64,000 nt of DNA from Candidatus Corynebacterium avicola. Lineage in GTDB: Bacteria; Actinomycetota; Actinomycetes; Mycobacteriales; Mycobacteriaceae. The notes beneath the pieces are model-generated. The model was not told where the DNA came from, searched no databases, and was given only the letters and a program-made list of their open reading frames with translations. Position 1 is the stretch's first letter. Each line of letters starts with the position of its first letter. Positions 32,833-40,380 of the stretch are shown piece by piece. Location: the NCBI GenBank assembly GCA_019114135.1, contig DXGC01000086.1, positions 1 to 64,000 on the forward strand, given 5' to 3'. The position numbers were made by a program, and so were the translations under genes.

Positions 32833-34161
32833 TCAGCGGAACAATGATTCGAGGAAGGGGGTGGAATCGGCCATCGACGCCAACATCGCCCCACTGTGGT
32901 CGGCGTTGTACCAGTGCACGTCCACCTGCGTGTTCGCCGAAGCATCACCGGTGAACTGCCGCAGCCACATCTCCGAGTTCAGTGCCAGTCCGACCGGGGT
33001 CGGCACATCCAGGTCCTGCAGTCCGTGGGCGAGGAACACCGGGCGGTCGTATCCACTGGTCGGGGTCGCCATGTAGTTCCGCAACGCCGGTTCCAGGCCC
33101 GGGACGTCGCGCAGGGGACGGGAGAAGGCGGACGCCATGTTCACCCCGTCCAGCGCCTCCTCGAGTGCCCCGTAGCAGGCGGTCTCCGCCATGTCGGCGA
33201 TGCGACGACCGGTCTCGGTCAACACGGAGTCCGCGTCGAGCTCCGGGTGTGCCTCACGGAAGCCCGCCAGGATGTAGGCGGAGTACACGTTCAGACCGGC
33301 AGGCAAGGCCACCGGAGGGAACGAGGGTGAACCAGCCAGGACCAGTTCCTCGATGTAGGCCGGTGCCCCGGTGGCGACCGCGCCCCGGTAGTCCAAGCCA
33401 ACCTCACGGCTGCGGGCGGTGGCCTCGTGGGCGACGTGCAGGGCCGCGCCACCTCCCTGGGACTGACCGATGACCGCCCACCTGTCCGACAGGTCCGGGC
33501 CCACCGAGTCCAGTTTCCCCGCCGCGGCCACCGAGTCGATGACGTTCGCCGCGGTCACCGACCCGTTGAGGTAGCTCATCAGTCCGGGTGTGCCGAGTCC
33601 GGCGTAGTCCGAGGCGACGATGGCGTAACCCTCGTCGAGCCAGTGGTTGAGGTAGCCGGTGTCGCGGGGGCTGCGGTTCTGTGCGGACGGGGTGCACTCG
33701 TCGCCGAGCCCGACTGTGCCGTGCGCCCAGGCCAGCACCGGCCAGCCGCCCTCGGGTGCCTCGCCCTTCGGAAGGAACACCGCGGCGGTGGACGCCACGA
33801 CGTCCCCGTGCTGGTCATTGGTGGAGTAGGCGAAGCGGTGCTGTTCGCCGGCACTGGTCAGTCCGAGACCGGGGTTCAACGGGACCTCACCGGCCGGGAC
33901 GCCCACCTCGTCGGACAGGGCAGCACCCACCCCGCCGGTGACATCGAGCCCCGACCAGTCCGGGGTGACCCGGTTCGGCCCCGGATCCTGCACCGGTTGT
34001 CCTGCGTCCAAGGGTGTTGCGTCGGCGGCGGAGACGGACGCCGAGACGGACGCGAAACCGACGACCAGCGCTGCGACACACAGCGCGGCGGTGGTCGTCA
34101 GCGGTCGTGAACGGGAGGGGCGGGACGAGTTGGAGACACGGGTGGGAAGGACGCGGGGCAC
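32833..34161 (-). CDS. Secreted lipase (LIP/secretory lipase family), copy 2
   Basis: 442 aa from GTG 34161, which has GAGGAG 6 nt upstream; the ORF-track start at 34365 runs into the helicase gene and is wrong. Signal peptide: LTTTAALCVAALVVGFASVSASVSA. The same architecture as copy 1, with WPVLAWAHGTVGLGDECTPS, nucleophile WAVIGQSQGGGAALHVAHEA, HGLQDLDVPTP and YNADHSGAM. The two genes are 76 bp apart on the same strand and clearly arose by duplication. Both end in PFL-(R/E)-(R/S)-(I/L)-F. Confidence 0.9.
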   Translation of the reverse strand: MPRVLPTRVSNSSRPSRSRPLTTTAALCVAALVVGFASVSASVSAADATPLDAGQPVQDPGPNRVTPDWSGLDVTGGVGAALSDEVGVPAGEVPLNPGLGLTSAGEQHRFAYSTNDQHGDVVASTAAVFLPKGEAPEGGWPVLAWAHGTVGLGDECTPSAQNRSPRDTGYLNHWLDEGYAIVASDYAGLGTPGLMSYLNGSVTAANVIDSVAAAGKLDSVGPDLSDRWAVIGQSQGGGAALHVAHEATARSREVGLDYRGAVATGAPAYIEELVLAGSPSFPPVALPAGLNVYSAYILAGFREAHPELDADSVLTETGRRIADMAETACYGALEEALDGVNMASAFSRPLRDVPGLEPALRNYMATPTSGYDRPVFLAHGLQDLDVPTPVGLALNSEMWLRQFTGDASANTQVDVHWYNADHSGAMLASMADSTPFLESLFR

Positions 34162-34207
34162 TGGGGACTCCTCGGAAACGAAGTGGTTTTCCCTACGATA
34201 CGTCCTG

Positions 34208-36628
34208 TCACTGCGCTGCTGTGTCGGCTGTGTCGGCTGCGTCGGCCAAAGCCCGCAGCAACACCGCCGCACCGTACTTGAACAGCGGGTCATTGCCGTT
34301 TCCGCACTTCGGCGACTGCACGCACGACGGGCAGCCCGACTCGCACCCGCAGTCCTCCACCACATCGGCGGTCATCGCCATCCACGCGGCGAAACGGTCG
34401 AACCCGGCCTCGGCGAAGCCGGCACCGCCGGCGTAGCCGTCGTAGACGTACACAGTGGGCAGCCCGGTGTCGGCGTGCAGCACCGTGGACACCCCACCGA
34501 TGTCCCAGCGGTCGCAGGTGGCCAGCAGCGGCAGCAGACCGATCGCCGCATGCTCGGCGGCATGCAGGGTGCCGGGCCACAGGGGCTCCTCGATTCCCAG
34601 GTCGAGCAGGACCTCCGGCTGCACGGTGTACGCCACCGCCCGGGTGCGCAGCCGTTGGGCTGGCACGTCCAGGGGCACGGTCTCAAGTACCTCCCCGTCC
34701 GACAGGCGACGCTGGTAGCCGGTGACCTGGTGGGAGACCTCGACGGAGACATCGGCGAGCCACACCCCGGAGTCCGTGTCGGGCGTCCCGCCGACCTGCA
34801 GGGTGCGGTGGACCTGCTCCACCCGGATATCGGTGGTCTCCTGCGGGCGCGTGGTCCACTCCGGGGTCTCCGGGTGCACCACCGCCACCGAGTCCTCCAG
34901 CGACAACTCGTCGACCACGAAACTCTCGCCCTGGTGCACGTACACCGCCCCGTCGTGCACGTCACCGACCGCGCGGGCGGCGTCGACGGTGCCCAGCACA
35001 CGTCCGGACTCGCCGTCGACGATCACGACCTCCTCGCCGGCACCACCGCGGATGTTGACCCGGCCGTGGACCTGCCCGGCGATCTCCAGGTCACAGAACA
35101 GCCCCCGCGGCCGACGTCGCAGTGAGCCCTCGGCGAGCAGGGCCTCGATCACCTGGTGGACCGGCCCTGGGTCGGAGTCGCTGAACCGTCTGACGTCCGC
35201 ACCGGTCAGCGGTGCCTCCGCCGCCGCACACAGCAGGTGGCCGGCCAGGATGTACGGGTTGGACGGGTTGAACACGCTGGCCTCGACCGGGGTGTCCAGC
35301 AAGGCGTCGGGATGGTGCACGAGGTAGGAGTCCAGCGGGTTGTCGGAGGCGACCATGACCACCAGGCAGCCCTGGCCGCGGCGTCCCGCGCGTCCCGCCT
35401 GCTGCCGGAAACTGGCGACCGTACCGGGGAAACCACAGGTCACCACGGCGTCCAGGCCGCCGACGTCGATGCCCAGTTCCAGGGCACTGGTGGCTGCCAG
35501 GCCCAGCAGGTCGCCGTTGTCCAGTCGGTGTTCCAGCTCGCGTCGGGCCTCCGGGGTGTAGCCCGCGCGGTAGGACGCGATGCGTGCGGCGTCGTCGGGA
35601 CGTCCGGCCGTGGCGAGGTCCTCGGCGCAGGCCAGGGAGGTGACCTCGGCGCCGCGCCGGGAACGAACGAAGGTCAGCGTGCGGGCACCCTCGCCGATCA
35701 GCCGGGCCATGATCCCGGCGGCCTCGGTGGTGGCGGCCCGGCGCACCGGGGCTCCGTGTTCGCCGACGCGTCCCTCGATGAACCCCGGCTCCCACAGGGC
35801 GACGGTGCGCTCACCCTGCGGTGAGCCGTCGGTGGTCACCGCAGTGACCTCACGTCCGGTGAGTCGGGCGGCGTGCCCGGCGGGGTCTGCGGTGGTCGCG
35901 CTGGCGAGGATGACGGTGGGACGGGCGCCGGCCTGCTCGGCCAGACGCAGTAGTCGGCGCAGCACCAGGGAGACGTGCGCGCCGAAGACGCCCCGGTAGA
36001 CATGGCATTCGTCGACCACGATGAACTGCAGGGTGCGCAGCAGCCGGGACCAGCGGGTGGACTGGCCGAGGATCGAGGCGTGCACCATGTCCGGGTTGGA
36101 GACGATGATCCGGGCCTCGTCGCGGATGGTGCGACGGGCCTCGGTGGGGGTGTCGCCGTCGTAGGCGGCGACCATCACGTGACGCAGTGCGGGCACCGCC
36201 GAACACAGCTGGGCGAGGGTGCCGAGCTGGTCCTGGGCCAGGGCCTTCGTGGGGGAGAGGTACAGGCAGGACGCGGTGCCACCTGCAGCTCCGGTGGCCC
36301 CGGCAGCGAGGTGGGAGAGGACGGGGAGCTGGTACCCCAGCGACTTGCCCGAGGCGGTGCCGGTGGACACCACCACGTCACGTCCGGCCCAGGCGTGCTC
36401 TGCGGTGGCGACCTGGTGGCTCCAGGGGCTGCTGATACCGGCGTCGACCAGATGGTCGCGCAGTGCGGGGTTCACCCAGTCCGGCCAGTCCACCGGTCGG
36501 GCGGGCCGGGCCGCTTCGGAACGCGAGTGGGTCAGCGGGGAGTCCTGCAGGGTATCGGAAGCGACCTGCGACGACACGTCAGCCGGGACGATGATGTCCA
36601 GAAGCTCGGCACCGTAGGAATCGCTCAT
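34208..36628 (-). CDS. DEAD/DEAH-box helicase, MrfA/YprA type with DUF1998
   Basis: 806 aa. SF2 motifs: Walker A STGTASGKSLGYQLP, Ia LYLSPTKALAQDQ, II VVDECHVYRG (DECH), III ASATTADPAGHA, VI QQAGRAGRRGQGC. The C-terminal DUF1998/MZB region carries a four-cysteine cluster (CGCESGCPSCVQSPKCGNGN). B. subtilis MrfA acts in mitomycin C repair; the mycobacterial ortholog by position is Rv3649. The ORF-track start 36754 is too early: ATG 36628 has TAAACT exactly 7 nt upstream. The last residues (ADAADTADTAAQ) are coded by short tandem repeats. Confidence 0.92.
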   Translation of the reverse strand: MSDSYGAELLDIIVPADVSSQVASDTLQDSPLTHSRSEAARPARPVDWPDWVNPALRDHLVDAGISSPWSHQVATAEHAWAGRDVVVSTGTASGKSLGYQLPVLSHLAAGATGAAGGTASCLYLSPTKALAQDQLGTLAQLCSAVPALRHVMVAAYDGDTPTEARRTIRDEARIIVSNPDMVHASILGQSTRWSRLLRTLQFIVVDECHVYRGVFGAHVSLVLRRLLRLAEQAGARPTVILASATTADPAGHAARLTGREVTAVTTDGSPQGERTVALWEPGFIEGRVGEHGAPVRRAATTEAAGIMARLIGEGARTLTFVRSRRGAEVTSLACAEDLATAGRPDDAARIASYRAGYTPEARRELEHRLDNGDLLGLAATSALELGIDVGGLDAVVTCGFPGTVASFRQQAGRAGRRGQGCLVVMVASDNPLDSYLVHHPDALLDTPVEASVFNPSNPYILAGHLLCAAAEAPLTGADVRRFSDSDPGPVHQVIEALLAEGSLRRRPRGLFCDLEIAGQVHGRVNIRGGAGEEVVIVDGESGRVLGTVDAARAVGDVHDGAVYVHQGESFVVDELSLEDSVAVVHPETPEWTTRPQETTDIRVEQVHRTLQVGGTPDTDSGVWLADVSVEVSHQVTGYQRRLSDGEVLETVPLDVPAQRLRTRAVAYTVQPEVLLDLGIEEPLWPGTLHAAEHAAIGLLPLLATCDRWDIGGVSTVLHADTGLPTVYVYDGYAGGAGFAEAGFDRFAAWMAMTADVVEDCGCESGCPSCVQSPKCGNGNDPLFKYGAAVLLRALADAADTADTAAQ

Positions 36629-36937
36629 GATGACGAGTTTAGAAAGATGCTGGTCCCCGCGGTGGAGGAGGGGGTCGATCGGATGGTTTTTCAGTGAATG
36701 CGGTGGTTCGTATGGTGTTTGTCTGGCGAACGTGGAACACTGGTGATCGGTCACAGTTTCTGTGCGTCGCTTTGCTCGCTGCTTTTTACGGTTTCACCCG
36801 CAGACAGTAGGTAAAACGTTCGCGGGAGTTGTTTGCATGCGAACGGACCAACCATCTGGTGGTCTCAGCATCGGCCCGGTGTTCCTGCGAAGAGTTGGCA
36901 GGGCACCGATCACCGAGAAAGTAAGTAAGGAAAGAAC
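36629..36937. other. 309-bp region upstream of cspA
   Basis: No gene. It contains the helicase promoter at its left edge and the cspA promoter and leader. The leader is probably long, as in other cold-shock genes; CGTTCGC (36817) and GCGAACG (36839) form a 7-bp stem with a 15-nt loop, and T-rich tracts surround it. The exact cspA promoter is not identifiable by eye. Confidence 0.5.
36636..36641 (-). promoter_or_regulatory. -10 box of helicase gene (leaderless)
   Basis: TAAACT on the minus strand, 7 nt before ATG 36628. Confidence 0.65.
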
Positions 36938-37141
36938 ATGGCACAGGGAACCGTCAAGTGGTTCAACGCCGAAAAGGGCTACGGCTTCATCGCTCCGAAC
37001 GATGGCGGCGACGACGTCTTCGTCCACTACTCTGAGATCCAGGGCAACGGCTTCCGTACCCTCGAGGAGAACCAGCAGGTCGAGTTCGAGATCGGCGAGG
37101 GCGCCAAGGGCCCGCAGGCCCAGCAGGTCACCGCTCTCTAA
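36938..37141 (+). CDS. cspA: Cold-shock protein CspA
   Basis: 67 aa, a single cold-shock domain acting as an RNA chaperone. RNP1 is KGYGFIAP and RNP2 is VFVHYSEI; the N-terminus [18 protein letters not shown] is diagnostic. A GGAAAG ribosome site precedes the ATG. It is divergent from the helicase as in mycobacteria (Rv3648c). Confidence 0.97.
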   Translation: MAQGTVKWFNAEKGYGFIAPNDGGDDVFVHYSEIQGNGFRTLEENQQVEFEIGEGAKGPQAQQVTAL

Positions 37142-37160
37142 GACATCTGGGCCACTCCTG

Positions 37161-37187
37161 GAGGGGGCGTGTTCTCGAACACTCCCT
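37161..37187 (+). terminator. Hairpin just after cspA
   Basis: GTGTTC/GAACAC arms around TC, extended by G-rich/C-rich flanks (GAGGGGG...TCCCTG), 20 bp after the stop. No clear T-run. Confidence 0.45.
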
Positions 37188-37232
37188 GACAGAGGCACAG
37201 AACCAAGGTTCGTTCCGACGGACCTCGACGGC

Positions 37233-37267
37233 ACCGCCGTCACCGGAATTCATCCGGTGGCGGCGGT
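37233..37267 (+). terminator. Second hairpin after cspA
   Basis: ACCGCCGTCACCGG pairs with CCGGTGGCGGCGGT (14 bp with one G-U), loop AATTCAT, followed by TCCTCGTTTT. The best terminator for cspA. Confidence 0.7.
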
Positions 37268-37401
37268 TCCTCGTTTTCAGGGGGTCAGTGTCCCAGTGGG
37301 CTGCTATCCCGTCCTTTCACCTGGATGACCTGCGGGAAGTGCTTCGTTCGGATGTCCATTCTGCCGTTCAGACTTTCCCGCGCATTGTCTCGCGTGGTTG
37401 T

Positions 37402-37491
37402 GTCATCGGAGAATGCACAGCGTCATCGGACTGTGTCGCTCTGGTCGTGCAAGGTGACATTCTTCAATGACGATGTGCACAGTGCGATGAC
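37402..37491 (+). repeat. 90-bp structured repeat, copy R1
   Basis: 90 bp, 81/90 identical to R2 (38880-38969) with no indels, same orientation. The outer arms GTCATCG/CGATGAC pair perfectly (7 bp). A second stem TGCACAGCGTCAT/ATGACGATGTGCA has one mismatch. An inner stem TGTCGC/GTGACA includes one G-U, around the loop TCTGGTCGTGCAAG. It lies 120 bp beyond the 3' end of the DUF559-like gene. No coding role; it is either a mobile-element end or repeat, or a structured RNA. Confidence 0.88.
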
Positions 37492-37610
37492 AGAGGATGG
37501 CCGGGAGCGCTGGTGTCAGCTGCTCCTGGTACAAGGGCTGCTGGACGGTGGACAGATGGCGGGGCACAGACCTGTGCTTCAAGAAGCGAGGTGACCGGAA
37601 GCGGTGCATC

Positions 37611-38804
37611 TCAACCGAGAGCTTCGCTGATGCGCTCCCGTAGCGCGATGACGGCATCGAGGTCGTTCAGATCTTCGGCGATGACTCGGATCACGTGGCC
37701 GCCATTGCGCTGCAGTGCGGCCAGCACCTTCGAATCATGGTCCCGTTGATGTCGGTGAAGGTGGTGGACGCCGTCGTAGAAAAGGTGGACGCCGGGCTCC
37801 TCCCACCCCAGGTCAGACACCGTCAGTAGTGAGCCGTCCTCCTTGAAAACCGGGATTTGGCTGCGCAGTCCGGACGCCAGGTCGCTGACCACCAGTCGGA
37901 GCAGGGATTCCGGCGGAGACTCGGCTCCGACATCGGTGAGGTCAATGATCTTGGCGGCGAGCCGGGCGTCGACGCCTCCAGGGACGCGAAGCGCCGCAGG
38001 ATTACCCGGTTCGACTCGTCCCAGTGCCTGGTGAAAACTGTCGGAGACCTGGACACACTTGATGAATTTCGGGGATAGCTCTGGCCGCAGAGAGGTGAGG
38101 TCAGGCGCGGCGCGTAATGCATCGTGGATTCCACCAGACTCCATGACCTGCCGAAACATGTGGGACAACGTCGTCCCCGTGGGTGCTACTCGAAGTCCCG
38201 GAATGTCTCCGTCCAGCGATCGGGCGGAGAGGACATGCGTTGGGTGGTGTCGGGTGGGGCAGACCTGGACATGGTCGGGAGCTGTGGCCGGGGAGGAACC
38301 GGGCGGCGCGAGAAACTCGAGCAGTTCCTCTTCGACGAAGTACGTCATTCCATACAGTGATGCAGCGCCGAAACCGGTGGCAATGCGGTGTGGATGACGG
38401 ATCAGGTGGGCGAGGGTGAGCATCGCTGCCGGAATGCGACGTGACCTCGTGTAACCGGTGTCGGTGGTAGCCGGAAGAAGGCTGTCGTTGTCGAGGTAGA
38501 CGCCATACTCGACGCGTGTGTAGTTGTCCCTGATCGTGGTGCGCGTGATCCCGTTGCGGATGAGTTCGCCTCTGGTCAGTGGACGATGGCCGGCAAGTGG
38601 ATTCCGTCGTTTCTTGTGCCGCCAGGAAATTCGGTTGCGGTACCAGTCGGTCGGAGTGCATTCCGGGGGCAGGCACAACGGACTCACCTGCAGTCCGGCT
38701 TGCGGCTGCCTTTGTTGGCGGATCGGTGGGTCGGCCGACGTGTTGCGCTCGGTTACTGCCGAATCTTCTGTGCCGCCTGGTGCTGGTATGCGTCGAGAGC
38801 CCAC
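37611..38804 (-). CDS. DUF559/VSR-like nuclease-fold protein with N-terminal winged helix
   Basis: Up to 397 aa from GTG 38804 (GGGGAGG upstream); the true start may be 60-70 residues further in. Residues about 75-105 (PLTRGELIRNGITRTTIRDNY then VEYGVYLD) resemble the winged-helix N-terminus found in AbiEi-type antitoxins and in actinobacterial DUF559 proteins. The C-terminal part (SDLGWEEPGVHLFYDGVHHLHRHQRDHDSKVLAALQRNGGHVIRV) matches the DUF559/Vsr-like PD-(D/E)XK layout: D, then YDG-x-H and a final VI-R-V strand. The glutamate normally before YDG is replaced by Phe, so activity is uncertain. It is AT-richer than its neighbours, lies outside the conserved synteny and is flanked by R1 and R2: an accessory gene. 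Confidence 0.65.
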   Translation of the reverse strand: MGSRRIPAPGGTEDSAVTERNTSADPPIRQQRQPQAGLQVSPLCLPPECTPTDWYRNRISWRHKKRRNPLAGHRPLTRGELIRNGITRTTIRDNYTRVEYGVYLDNDSLLPATTDTGYTRSRRIPAAMLTLAHLIRHPHRIATGFGAASLYGMTYFVEEELLEFLAPPGSSPATAPDHVQVCPTRHHPTHVLSARSLDGDIPGLRVAPTGTTLSHMFRQVMESGGIHDALRAAPDLTSLRPELSPKFIKCVQVSDSFHQALGRVEPGNPAALRVPGGVDARLAAKIIDLTDVGAESPPESLLRLVVSDLASGLRSQIPVFKEDGSLLTVSDLGWEEPGVHLFYDGVHHLHRHQRDHDSKVLAALQRNGGHVIRVIAEDLNDLDAVIALRERISEALG

Positions 38805-38879
38805 CCCGGCCCCACCTCCCCTGAGTCCTTGAGGTTATTCAACTACATGCGTGCGGTGTCCGGGGAGGAATACGTAAGA

Positions 38880-38969
38880 GTCATTGGAAAGTGCACAGCG
38901 TCATCGGACTTTGTCGCTCTGGTCGATCAATGCGACATTCTTCAATGACGCTGTGCACAGTGCGATGAC
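38880..38969 (+). repeat. 90-bp structured repeat, copy R2
   Basis: Direct repeat of R1. Outer arms GTCATTG/CGATGAC (one G-U). Perfect 14-bp arms GTGCACAGCGTCAT (38891-38904) and ATGACGCTGTGCAC (38945-38958). Inner arms TGTCGC (38912-38917) and GCGACA (38932-38937). It sits 75 bp upstream of the DUF559-like gene start and 70 bp beyond the 3' end of the HxlR gene. Confidence 0.9.
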
Positions 38970-39039
38970 CCGGCAATGGGCATCGGTCAGGGGAGTCGGG
39001 GGATTGGGCCGGCACCCGATGTGTCCAGTCTATTCCGCT

Positions 39040-39417
39040 CTATTCTGCGTGCTCTTCGCGGTAGGAGACGACATCGTCCATGCTCTGCACAGTCCAGTCG
39101 AACAGGGCGTGGATCGGGGGAAGGGCCGAACGTCCCAGGTCCGTGAGGTCGTAGACCACGCGTGGCGGGATCTCGGGGAAGGCCGTCCGTGCCACAAGGC
39201 CGTCTGCGACCAGGGCGGTCAGGCGCTGGGCCAGGACGCGGTCGGAGATACCGTCGACGGCGGACCGCAGGTCACGGTTGCGCAGGGGGCCGTCCTCCAG
39301 GGCGAGCAGGATCAACATGTTCCACCGGTCGCCGACCTCTGCGAACAGGGTGCGACTCGGGCACGCGCGTGCGGCGGGGTTCCATGTAGGGCTGGTCGCT
39401 GGAGTGGTCATGGACAT
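39040..39417 (-). CDS. HxlR-family transcriptional regulator
   Basis: 125 aa winged-helix regulator. HxlR features: CPSRTLFAEVGDRWNMLILLALEDGPLRNRDLRSAV, ISDRVLAQRLTALVADGLVAR and RVVYDLTDLGRSALP. A single Cys in the N-terminal ACPSR is where redox-sensing members (YodB, HypR, QorR) carry their sensor thiol. ATG 39417 is chosen; GTG 39420 and ATG 39411 are alternatives. Divergent from an NAD(P)-binding reductase, the usual arrangement for HxlR control of quinone/aldehyde detoxification. Confidence 0.9.
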   Translation of the reverse strand: MSMTTPATSPTWNPAARACPSRTLFAEVGDRWNMLILLALEDGPLRNRDLRSAVDGISDRVLAQRLTALVADGLVARTAFPEIPPRVVYDLTDLGRSALPPIHALFDWTVQSMDDVVSYREEHAE

Positions 39418-39420
39418 CAC

Positions 39421-39551
39421 GTTAGCATCGGGCGCCGTTCATTGAAAGTTATTCTGAAAGCCACTTTACAAAGGGAAGTGACGTGGTTACGGTGGGTCTC
39501 GTACGGCAACGAAGCAAAGAAGAACCACACAGAACCTCCAGGAGGAACATC
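39421..39551. promoter_or_regulatory. Divergent promoter/operator region hxlR-reductase
   Basis: An AT-rich 131-bp gap. Inverted repeats AAAGT (39445)/ACTTT (39463) and CACTT (39462)/AAGTG (39476) share their middle arm, so they cannot form together; they may mark HxlR dimer sites. A good ribosome site (CAGGAGG) precedes the reductase. Confidence 0.4.
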
Positions 39552-40193
39552 ATGAGCGCAATCACCATCTACGGCGCCACCGGTATGGTCGGCCAGGACA
39601 TCGCACGCCAGGCCGTCGAGCGCGGACACCAGGTCACCGGTGTCTCCCGCAGCGCCGAGCCGTCCAACGTGGTCGAGGGCGTCACCTACGTCACCGGTGA
39701 GGTCGGCGACGCCGCCGACGTCGTCGCCAAGGCGCAGGACGCCGACATCGTGGTCATCTCCGTGCCCGGTCCGCGCGACGGCAGCTCCGTCCAGCCGATC
39801 ATCGACGCCCACGCCGCCCTGGTCCCGACGCTCGCCGAGTCCCCGGTCGCCGCGAACACCCGCTTCTTCATCGTCGGTGGTGCAGGCGCAACCCTCACCG
39901 AGGACGGCACCATGCTGAAGGACACCCCCGACTTCCCGGAGGCCTACAAGGCCGAGGCGCAGTCCTTCGCCGAGATTCTCGACATCTACAAGGCCTCCCC
40001 GGAGAACCTCGACTGGGTCATGCTCGCCCCCGCCCCGGAGATCGGCCCGGGTGAGGCCGCCGCGTCCTACAACCTGGGTCTCGACAACCCCGCCGGCGGC
40101 TCCGTGACCACGGGGACCTTCGCCGTCTCCGCCCTCGACGAGCTCGAGAAGCCCGCACACCGTCGGCAGCGTTTCACCGTCGCCGACGCCTGA
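39552..40193 (+). CDS. NAD(P)-binding SDR/NmrA-like reductase
   Basis: 213 aa. N-terminal Rossmann motif IYGATGMVGQDIARQAVERGHQV (GxxGxxG) and an atypical SDR layout without a YxxxK pair, as in the YwnB/BlvrB-like NAD(P)-binding family. It ends with PAHRRQRFTVADA, typical of this group (AHxRxRFTVGY-like). The ORF-track start at 39483 is too early; ATG 39552 has AGGAGG about 6 nt upstream. Probably HxlR-regulated; the substrate is unknown, perhaps quinones. Confidence 0.87.
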   Translation: MSAITIYGATGMVGQDIARQAVERGHQVTGVSRSAEPSNVVEGVTYVTGEVGDAADVVAKAQDADIVVISVPGPRDGSSVQPIIDAHAALVPTLAESPVAANTRFFIVGGAGATLTEDGTMLKDTPDFPEAYKAEAQSFAEILDIYKASPENLDWVMLAPAPEIGPGEAAASYNLGLDNPAGGSVTTGTFAVSALDELEKPAHRRQRFTVADA

Positions 40194-40380
40194 TTCCCTG
40201 GACGGGTACGACTCCCCCGTGGGGAAGGCTTTTCCACCTCATGTCCTCAGCGACGTGTAGGGTCTCACCTCGAACCCCTCTGCAGTCTGTGATCTCGGTG
40301 CCGGACACCGCATGATCCAGCGCCAGGCAGAGTGGAGGCCGGGAGACACCGGCATGAACGGGAAGGTGGGAGAAATCTCT

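Noticed and set aside
34162-34365. 68-residue N-terminal extension of lipase 2
   Set aside because: It overlaps the end of the helicase gene, is Cys/Arg-rich and precedes the true GTG start with its RBS and signal peptide.
38884-39555. 223-aa ORF starting in R2, with a similar peptide from R1 (NAQRHRT...SLWS...FFND.VHSAMT)
   Set aside because: The shared peptide follows from the nucleotide repeat. No RBS is seen, and the ORF runs antisense through the HxlR gene.
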